DNA of 64,000 nucleotides from Gigaspora margarita (taxonomy: Eukaryota; Glomeromycota; Glomeromycetes; Diversisporales; Gigasporaceae), in the NCBI GenBank assembly GCA_009809945.1, contig WTPW01000433.1, positions 322,164-386,163 of the forward strand, in the 5' to 3' direction. The notes below the pieces were generated by a model. The model was not told the DNA's origin, ran no database searches, and saw only the letters and a program-made list of their open reading frames with translations. Below are positions 56,242-64,000 of this stretch, in pieces. Both the position numbers and the translations under genes were made by a program. Numbering within the stretch: the stretch's first letter is position 1; every line of letters begins with the position of its first letter.

Positions 56242-57735
56242 ATGGCATCAAAAATGTTTATGGGCGATATGCCCGAATTAATGGAAATAATTCTTAATAA
56301 TTTCAATAATGAACTTTATTCTTTATACTCGTGTGCACTTGTGAGCCGACATTGGTGTAAAATGTCAATTCCTTTTCTTTGGAAAACCCCTTTTTCATTT
56401 TGTCAAAATCCATTATTTATTTCTCAATATTTTTCATATCTTGACGAAAACGAAACATTCGTGTTGAAAGAATGTGGAATAAATGTAAAATTTCCAAAAA
56501 CTTTATTTAAGTATGCAAAATTTTTAAAGATTTTTGATTTATCCAGTCTAGAAACGAATGTTAGAAAATGGAATGATTTCCAACTTGCTGATTCAAAATC
56601 ACACAAATCATCAATATATCGCATAGTTAATTTATTATTTAAATTATTTGTTGAGAGTGGGGCCACTTTGCACAAATTAGATTTATATTTTTCGGATTAC
56701 GAAATCAATCCAGAGATTTTCTACTCATTAGGACGAAATGAACAATTTTTCTCACGGCTTCAAGATTTATCATTGGGTGGAATATCAGAATTTAACATCG
56801 AAAGCGTTAATGCATTATTAGAAATCTTGGCAAAAAACACTACAAAAATTAATGCTTTGAAACTTGAACTTTATTCTAATTATGAACCACGAACACATCA
56901 TGCGCTTGAATGTATTATTAAATCACAAGAACAACTTAGGCAGTTTAGCTTAATCGGTATATTCGAATATCTTACCAAGTTCCACGGCATTATTTCAGCT
57001 TTAGATTGTCAAAATAAGTCATTATACGAAGTTATAATAGAGAGTTGTACTTGCGACACAGAATTCAAGGTGATAATGAATTGTAAAAATTTAGGAATTC
57101 TTCGTATCCATGATTGTAGTAATTTAAATATATTAGAGGCAAGCCTCAACACTTTAGAAATTACTTGTTACCCGATCTATGCATCGAATATAGTACCAAT
57201 TTTAAAAAAGTCTGGTACGTTATTACAACGACTAAGTCTTGTATCAGTAGATGAACCCACTCGTGAAAAATCGGTATTACTAGAAACACTTAAGTCCTTC
57301 TGTCCGAATATTGCATATCTCAATCTTACAGATGTTGAATTTTCCACACAATTCCTTGTGCTTATTGGTAATTTACAAAAACTTCAATTTCTTACTTTAT
57401 GGGATATTTATGAAATACTAGGGGATGAACCAAAAATACAAATTATGCAGTTTGCAAAATTATTGCCATTAACATTGCAATATCTTGACTTAAGGAATTC
57501 TTGTTTAAGTTCATATATTGATATTTTATTCAATAATTGCAATGCACCTTTAAAATATCTCCTAATTGATCGTCTTGATGACGAGAAAGGGGCTAAAGCG
57601 TTGATCGAATTTTGCATACGAAAAAAAACTTTAAATTATGTGGGTGTACGTTTAAGTTTGGATGATAATATTAAAAACGAAATGGAAAGATATGTTATGT
57701 TGATACCATGTGAACGCATTGCTATTAGTTGCTAA
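56242..57735 (+). CDS. F-box protein with degenerate leucine-rich repeats (copy 4)
   Basis: Single exon, 497 residues. F-box at residues 9-50 (SCALVSRHWCKMSIPFLW). The first ~110 residues (LKIFDLSSLETNVRKW) and the C-terminus (ERYVMLIPCERIAISC) are closest to copy 1. Residues from about 175 to 310 (GGISEFNIESVNALLEILAK, CKNLGILRIHDCSNLNILEA) are closest to copy 3. This mosaic suggests gene conversion or unequal exchange. The sequence is three residues shorter than copy 3, with a two-residue loss near LNYVGVRLSLDD. Poly-A signal candidate AATAAA at 57859-57864. By family, a Skp1-binding substrate adaptor; target unknown. Confidence 0.85.
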   Translation: MASKMFMGDMPELMEIILNNFNNELYSLYSCALVSRHWCKMSIPFLWKTPFSFCQNPLFISQYFSYLDENETFVLKECGINVKFPKTLFKYAKFLKIFDLSSLETNVRKWNDFQLADSKSHKSSIYRIVNLLFKLFVESGATLHKLDLYFSDYEINPEIFYSLGRNEQFFSRLQDLSLGGISEFNIESVNALLEILAKNTTKINALKLELYSNYEPRTHHALECIIKSQEQLRQFSLIGIFEYLTKFHGIISALDCQNKSLYEVIIESCTCDTEFKVIMNCKNLGILRIHDCSNLNILEASLNTLEITCYPIYASNIVPILKKSGTLLQRLSLVSVDEPTREKSVLLETLKSFCPNIAYLNLTDVEFSTQFLVLIGNLQKLQFLTLWDIYEILGDEPKIQIMQFAKLLPLTLQYLDLRNSCLSSYIDILFNNCNAPLKYLLIDRLDDEKGAKALIEFCIRKKTLNYVGVRLSLDDNIKNEMERYVMLIPCERIAISC

Positions 57736-58672
57736 TCTCTACATATAAAGTTTATAAAATTTTCATAATTAACTTTTTGCAAGTTTTAAAACTAGCCTTT
57801 TAAAAATGTTAACATCATTTATTGATTTTTGAGGTTGTGATATTTTTTATGCATATATAATAAAATAGTGCATCAAAAAGTTTAGTAATATTTATTAGTT
57901 AAATAGATCTAATTAACGAAAATTTGAAACCTAATTTCAACAAGTGTAAAAGTTTATCCTGATTTAAGCTTTAGGGTAGTGTTATACAGTCAGACTTCTC
58001 TAAATGCATCTACTAAAAGCAATATTGCCAAATGCAACCTTTAACTCCGGTTCATATATGTACATATCAGTTCCCATAAATGACAATTCACTGTTCTTTA
58101 TTTAGCTGTCGAAAAGCTTGCCCTATGGGTCGCATTTGGGAAGGCTAGTTCGTATTTAAATTAAAAAATGTCATAATTAATAAATTTTGTTCTATTATGA
58201 TAATGTCTATTGTTTATTTAGAATATTAATATAATAAAATAAATTTTAATTATACAATATTACTAATTAAATTGTCGTAATTTATGTTAAGTTCTAAAGG
58301 TTCTAAATTTAAGGTTTTAAAGGTTTGTCAAGAATGAAAATAAAATTTTATCTTAAAAAATTATAAATATGGATGTTTTAGTTTATGATAACTTTTTTAC
58401 AATTTTTAAATGGGTTATAATTTTGGCTTAAAATTAAATACAGTTATTATTATTATTTTTGATATTGTTAAATATTGAAAAATAAATAGCACTATATATT
58501 TATGTCTAAAATGAAGCTAAATAATTATTTTTCCTTATATATATAAGAAACTACTACAGAAATAGATTTGTATAAAATTACACTTTAATATGTAACAAAC
58601 AAATGAATCTAATACATCTTAAGAGTCAAATTTGTCCAACTAAAGATGAAGATAGATCTCCATAAATTGTAA

Positions 58673-59082
58673 ACCTATGAGAAAAGTTGTCGGGTGTTGG
58701 TACGGATTGGCACGGGTTTGTCTGGATAGGCACTTGTCATGTGGCACGTAAAGGCATGAAACACGAACCAAAACGTGACAGAGTGACACGTATATTACGT
58801 TTTACGGTATTGATATATGCGTTGGGTGGCACGTATAAGCACGTTTTATTACGTCACTTTACGTGTAATTACCCGTTCCAAAACCCGTAAATTTTGGTTT
58901 AGTAAAGTGCATAAAACCCGGTCCATTTACGGTCCAGAATGTCTGGGTAAACGGTCCAATTCGGACCAATTCAACGTGTCAACACGGATCATAGACATAC
59001 AAACCCGAACAACTGCCGTGCCACACTTGACCGTGTCTTTCCGTAGAAACACGTGCCCACACGGATCACTTTTTTCATAGGG
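58673..59082. mobile_element. 410-bp GC-richer MITE with TAA TSD
   Basis: Ends ACCTATGAGAAAAG and the inverse of CCCTATGAAAAAAG; TAA lies at 58670-58672 and 59083-59085. Copies 1 and 2 have no insert here (copy 1 reads AAATTGTAATTATAGTGAG). The interior has many CACGT and ACGTG words, GC well above the surroundings. Reading frames 58687-58890 and 58817-59080 have no recognisable content. A 3-bp TAA TSD suggests PIF/Harbinger; alternatively an unclassified MITE. Confidence 0.68.
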
Positions 59083-59426
59083 TAATTATACTAAGTTACT
59101 GTATAACAGAAAATGCTATAATCTCACTTTCAAATTTCACGTTTTAAATTACACAAACAAAATAACCTCCAGTTTCTGGTTTTGCTGGGTAACCCTGTTG
59201 TGTTACCAATGAAGAATGTATCGCTCGCAATTTTACCCTAAGCCTAACCTTACCCTGACCCTCGCCTCAACTTTAATATTTATCTTATTTGACACTATAA
59301 AAAGAATACTAAGTTCATAGGGGTGGACTAATGCATAGGCGAACTTCTTAATTATTTACGTTTGGAAGCTACTTGTAGCTATGCAGTCTAAAGGCAGATG
59401 GATTTTTTGCGAATATGACTGGATTA

Positions 59427-60577
59427 AGCATGGCGGGCTTTCATTTCGATTGGCTAATTTTTGTAGATCATTTCGTGAATTTACAAGATCTGATTGGCTA
59501 GTAGGCTTATACTAAACCGAACCCAAAGTAAAAATATTTCGAATAAAAGATACATTATTTAAATTTTAATAATTACAATAATTTATTACTTTGGTCGAAT
59601 AGTAATTGTTATATCAGATATATATAATCTGATCAGATTTAAAAAACATCGATATCTTAAATTTTAAATTTTACGATATATTAGATACCGATACGTGTAT
59701 AAAGAGTTTTGTATCAAAATTAAATTGCTAACAATAAATAATAACAGATAACAAGAAAAATAATAATTAAATTAATAAATATACTGTAAATAAATTAAAA
59801 GGAATAGTAAACAACTGCAAGTAAAAAGTACACGAAACTCAACCCTATCTTACAATAGTTTCGACAAGTTTTTCAGTTTTACTTATTAGATTTAAGGTTA
59901 CAGAAGTTGGACTCAGTTTTGACTTTCATCAATATTAAATCTACAGGCTTTGTCTAACGAATATAATCTAAATGGACTATCTGTAACCTGGGTCATACCA
60001 AGAGTGCATTGAACTATATTTTTGAAATACTTAAAAATTTTGTATAATGTATTAAAATTAATTTACAATTCTGTATTACAAGATTGGATTACTCAATCTT
60101 AAGAACAAACTCGCTTACTAGAAATCTAACTACAAAAAAAAAATAATTTCTTTTGTTTTAGAGATCTTATATAGTATAACAACTGAATTTAAAAAAAAAC
60201 ATTCTTTTAATAATCATAGTCAACACCCTCCTGTCCTTCTAGATCACAGTAGTGAACCTTTCTTATTCTTCTGTGTGTTAGATATAGTGGTAAGTTCATC
60301 AGTTTGCTGTGTAGTTTTTTCTTTCACACTAAAAATAGATTCATAGTATAAAGAAATGGCAATAAATGTTTTTTAGCTAAGTTCTGAATTACCTAACCAA
60401 TTTCTGAATTATTTTAACAGTATATTAAACAGAAGGTATACTTTTAGTTTTATTATGTTGTAACCTTTGCCAATTTGTATTCATAGCTGCCAATTTGATT
60501 TTGTGACTGCAAAGCATTATGTCATATGTAACATAGATGCATATCAATCATCCAATCAAAAGTAAGCCCACTATGCT
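59427..60577. mobile_element. 1151-bp element with 9-bp TSD
   Basis: Ends AGCATGGCGGGCTTTCATTT and the inverse of AGCATAGTGGGCTTACTTTT, each followed by GATTGG. ACTGGATTA is duplicated exactly at 59418-59426 and 60578-60586. The empty site in copy 1 reads GACCGGATTATACTACTC (about 9355). A 9-bp TSD fits Mutator-like elements. No transposase. Confidence 0.82.
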
Positions 60578-60900
60578 ACTGGATTATACTACTCTAAGTT
60601 AAATGAAATGTGACATTTCTACAATAAAATTTTTGATCTTGCATTTGAATTTAGCAGGTTTACAGATATCTGTGGCTTTGCTTGGATATTGCAATCAAGT
60701 TTTGATATATTATAAAAATTGAATCTAAAAAGATTTTTACATTGATATACATCATGAGTCTTGAGATTTTAATTAGATGCAGCCTTTAAAGCCAAGATCA
60801 TGTCTCAAATTATGACATTCATTATTAGGGTTTAAAGTTATATAATAAAGTTTGTATTTTAATTAAAAATTTATATACTATAATATATTAGAAAAGTCAT

Positions 60901-62279
60901 ATAACAATAAATATTTTCAATCTACATATCTGGTATCAATTTTTCAGCTAAAACCTCACTCAAAGTCCAAAACATTTTACTTCTGAAGTTTTGGTATCAT
61001 CCAAAATCTGAAACTAATAAAATTGCTGAAACGTCCATAATGGGCAAAACTGAAACTTCTGAAACCTAATCTTCTGAAATTACTAAAACTATGTGAGTCA
61101 GCTGAATTTTTCAAAACTTAACAAAAAAAAATCTTGCAAATTTGAGAACCTTGAATATAAAAAAAAAAATAAAAAAAATAAAAAAAAATAAAATCAGTGA
61201 TATTCAAAATAAAATAAAAATTGATTTATTATAGTAAATATCATTTAGGCTGTTTGAAATTAATTTTTTGGTTAACATCACCCCTAAAAGTTTTACTCGC
61301 AAATGAACAACCAAAAAAATGCTAGAAAACTCTCACCAATCACAAGAATTGCATCAACCAATGAAATTGTCCCCCATTTTTATATGTTTATTTCATATGT
61401 TTGTTTCATTTTATCCCCTCTTAAGAGTTCTAAAAAATGATATTAACCACAGAATCAACCTCAAATGGTCTTATACTTACTATTTTGTGTGATGCAGATT
61501 CTCATAATTTTATTGGCTATTGGTTTCTGTCAAAAGTTTCAAAATCTGGTAAAGCCCACATCTTTTTATACTAGAGGTCCGAACCAGATACAATTTCTTC
61601 ACTCAGGTCGCCTGTGTGAATTGAAATTGGGTGACCCAGATAAAAATGTGTTTTATATAGGTTATGCATCTTTTATTGATTTCTGTTAGTTTTGAATCAT
61701 TTTTGAATTTTCATCAATCAACAAATGATTGTCACTTATTGATAAAGTGAAAATAAAAATAAAAACAAGTATTTATTATTTACTGTTTATTCTTTCGTTT
61801 AGAATAATAATTACGATAATATAAATTTGTAAATATTTTTGACAAATACTAGAAATTTGACAAGTCATATTAAAAATTAGTAATTCATCTGTAAGATTGT
61901 AGAGATAAAGCAAAAATAAATGAAATCATGTACTTAAACTTTGTAAAATTGCAAAATGTCTATATCTAATATCAATAAGGTAAAACAACAAAATATGGCC
62001 TGTGAAGGTATTCATTTTTGTTAAGGCAAATGTTAATAAATCATATACTCTCATTCAATCTTCAAAGTAAAGTTTTGTGTCAAATAGCAATAAAATAGGC
62101 TTTGATATTAGATGAAATGATATGATTTAATATATAGAACAAATTATTAAAAATGAATTAACATACCAACTGATTTGACCCAGGTTTCAAATTAGTGATC
62201 CAGGTCACCCATTTTGATCTGGATGATCCAGTTTACTATAACCCAGTTCAGAACTCTATTTTATGTTATAAATCTGAAT
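60901..62279. other. Non-coding; dispersed repeat and GGTCACCC words
   Basis: 61385-61475 matches 1-110. 61590-61650 and 62175-62250 are inverted GGGTGACC/GACCCAG-rich tracts that may bound a transposon of ~650 bp. The ORF at 61465-61689 starts inside the repeat and has no family resemblance. Confidence 0.45.
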
Positions 62280-62560
62280 TTTAAGGTTCTACTAGTCACA
62301 TGATATGTCACATAAAAATATTTTATATAGCAAATTACTATAAACTTTGAAGCCAAGATTCTTTTCAACCTATATATTATTTGAAATTAAATTTTGTGTA
62401 TATATAGAGCAAAAAAAACTTACCTTCATGCCAAGTTACAGTTCTGCCATTTTTGCACAATCGAAAATGTAATATTGCCAAAAACAACAATTTTGCCAAT
62501 TTTAAGATGATAAATATATGTAAAAACATGCTTCGAACTATACATGAGGATGAAAGCATT
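62280..62560 (+). mobile_element. Half copy of the 16579-17624 foldback family
   Basis: GATATGTCACATAAAAAT, AAATTACTATAAACTTTGA, CCATTTTTGCACAATCGAAA and TTTTAAGATGATAAATATATG match the left arm at 16590-16860 in order. The second arm is absent. Confidence 0.6.
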
Positions 62561-62579
62561 TTGGATAGAGTTCCTACAA

Positions 62580-62760
62580 ACCTAGATCAAATCAAACTTT
62601 AGATCAGATTTGAGTTTGATTTGATTTCAAATCAAACCCAATCTCAAACTAGCATTAAAAAAAATATTTGAGTATGATTTAAAGCAAACATTTTAGTTAA
62701 ATTTGTGTTAGATTTGGGTTTGAGTTTGAAGTTTGCAAACTAGTTTGAGTTTGAATACTG
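62580..62760. repeat. TTTGAGTTTGATTTG simple repeat
   Basis: Variants of AAATCAAAC and its complement alternate in both orientations, like 9930-10080. Non-coding. Confidence 0.5.
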
Positions 62761-62859
62761 TATATTGCTGAAAATAAGCTACCTCCAAAAAATAACTTAT
62801 TCTCTCTTTTGGTCAAGAAATGCAAAAATGTTTTTGACCAGAAAATAAGCTAACCACAA

Positions 62860-63640
62860 TTAATGAAAGTTGCTACATAGTAAAGTCCAAATTTTATTAA
62901 GTAAATCGATCAAAGTCACTTAAGTACACTTAATCAGAAGACAAAAATACGTATATTTAAAATTTACAACAATATTAAAGATCTTTTTATTAATTGGTTT
63001 TTAATATTTACCTTCAATAAAGAGATTAAAATTTGGGTTAATTAATTTGTAACTGTAGTTACAGTAACCGCATCTATCAGGCCAATCAAATTTGAAGATA
63101 GGTATAACATTACACATTTGGAAAGAATCAAAACAAATTCATTTTGCCAAAAATTGCTTCTAACTCAAAATTTCGCATATGAAACTACCATTCAGGTTCT
63201 AACAAAAAAACTTTTTTGCTAAATTTTAATAAAACTATAACCTTCTCTAATCCCTAGTCTCACACTAACCCTAACTTTAATTATACTTCACTATAATCAT
63301 TGATTAATGATTTTTGCATGATATCAATCATGTGTTATCTGGTAATATTATTTACAGTTATAAAATTTATCTGTAACCTACGGTTACAAAACAATTAATC
63401 CTTAAAATTTTATTAACAAAATATATTTGTTGAATACAAAAATTAAAAGTTAAATAATAAAAAGTACTTATATCTTGATGAAACTTTCAGAATAGCTGTA
63501 GCTTAGTCTCCCAAATAAGTTTACTTAATCGCTAATAAAGATTTACATAGTAGAATTTAGACTTTACTATGTAACTACTATTGATGATTAACCAAAAATC
63601 AATTTTATCCAAAAACAAGTAACTCTAATTTTTTTGTACC
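62860..63640. mobile_element. Foldback element (545-975 family), split by a family A MITE
   Basis: Left arm 62860-63010 and right arm 63420-63600 match the arms of 545-975 (GTCACTTAAGTACACTTA, AAATAAGTTTACTTAATCGC). Between them lies 63045-63408. A further partial copy begins after 63685 (CTTTGACCAAAAATAAACTA). Confidence 0.6.
63045..63408 (-). mobile_element. Family A MITE, full copy, reverse
   Basis: Reverse complement of 1146-1510 with the same ends (GGTTACAAAACAATTAATCC at the right). Shared blocks include AATTGCTTCTAACTCAAAAT and CACACTAACCCTAACTTTAA. Confidence 0.72.
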
Positions 63641-64000
63641 CAAAATCATTCAAAAAAGGTATCTTATTTTTGGTAATATAAATACTGTATATTGCTAAAA
63701 ATAAGCTATTTCTGAAAATAAATTACCCCTTCTATTGCTCAAAAAACTCAAAAACGTCTTTGACCAAAAATAAACTACCCACAATTGATGAATGTTGCTA
63801 TATAGTAAAGTCCAAACATTATTAAGCAAATTGATTAAAGTTTCTTAAATAGACTTATTAGGACCCCTAAATATACATAGATAGATCAGGTTAATTATAG
63901 AGTTACTAAAAAAGAAAAGATCTATAGAAAAAACTTCAAAATAAGCAAAAAATTACTATAAATAGAAAAGATTTGCATAAAAAACCTCAAAAATAAACAA
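63641..64000. other. Repeat-derived, cut by window end
   Basis: From 63685 it repeats the words found at 62760-62960 (TATTGCTRAAAATAAGCTA, TAGTAAAGTCCAAA, ATTAAGCAAATTGATTAAAG). No gene. Confidence 0.5.

Larger units (their letters stand above)
57736..60900 (+). repeat. Duplicated downstream flank of F-box copy 4, with two insertions
   Basis: Collinear with copies 1 and 2 when the 58673-59082 and 59427-60577 insertions are removed. Shared blocks include the pogo-like CAGTCAGACTTCTCTAAATG (57989), GAAGCTACTTGTAGCTATGC and the far part at 60578-60900. It keeps an eroded interior of the 213-bp element at about 59180-59345. Confidence 0.7.

Noticed and set aside
58687-59080. Two overlapping ORFs
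   Set aside because: They lie within the GC-richer 410-bp MITE; higher GC lowers stop frequency. No family resemblance.
61465-61689. 74-residue ORF with a hydrophobic start
   Set aside because: Begins inside a dispersed repeat shared with position 1-110 and runs into GGTGACCC repeat words; no supporting evidence of a gene.

Overview
This looks like nuclear DNA of an arbuscular mycorrhizal fungus of the Rhizophagus type (Glomeromycotina). The evidence is the very AT-rich background, sparse intronless genes, a family of about 500-residue F-box/leucine-rich proteins that resemble (from memory, not a search) the large Rhizophagus F-box expansion, and dense DNA transposon remnants. Only three genes look intact. 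There is no rRNA, functional tRNA, CRISPR array or bacterial-type operon.

The backbone is a dispersed segmental duplication, all copies on the + strand. Each full unit has a conserved promoter, a single-exon F-box gene and 2-3 kb of conserved downstream DNA. Copy 1 (6429-7925), copy 3 (40422-41921) and copy 4 (56242-57735) are intact. Copy 2 (26536-28041) is a frameshifted pseudogene. Copy 5 (39636-40217) is a rearranged fragment. Copy 6 survives only as downstream flank (48285-48361 plus 50072-50560), and a distal-flank piece at 20595-20780 marks a seventh. Copy 4 looks mosaic: its middle resembles copy 3 while its ends resemble copy 1.

Between and inside these units lie transposons, many with target-site duplications (TSDs) readable directly. 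They include a PIF/Harbinger-like element (117-1796, TSD TTA) and several hAT-like elements with 8-bp TSDs (2377-2670, 3255-3517, 9509-12536, 13112-15209, 24261-25647, 39898-40056, 45595-46583). There are also elements with 9-bp TSDs (9072-9284, 59427-60577), Tc1/mariner/pogo-like elements with TA (20822-21761, 43094-44552, 48362-50069), foldback and hairpin elements, and a tRNA-derived SINE (48465-49089) with a 17-18 bp TSD. No transposase open reading frame was seen in any DNA element, so they are probably moved in trans. One 7.8-kb LINE retrotransposon (28898-36711, poly-A tail, 16-bp TSD) sits in the flank of F-box copy 2; its endonuclease, reverse transcriptase and a decayed RNase H region are recognisable but broken by frameshifts and stops.

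Because the duplicated flanks can be compared, insertions can be ordered. The 213-bp element is shared by copies 1 and 4. The LINE is only in copy 2, the 3.0-kb hAT only in copy 1, the 410-bp and 1151-bp elements only in copy 4, and the 1.7-kb TA element (itself carrying the SINE) only in copy 6. An assembly gap (38338-39129) abuts a minisatellite. I found no convincing new biochemical system. The most interesting signals are the F-box mosaic, the conserved F-box promoter, several possibly undescribed transposon families with nested history, and a repeated motif in the LINE ORF1.
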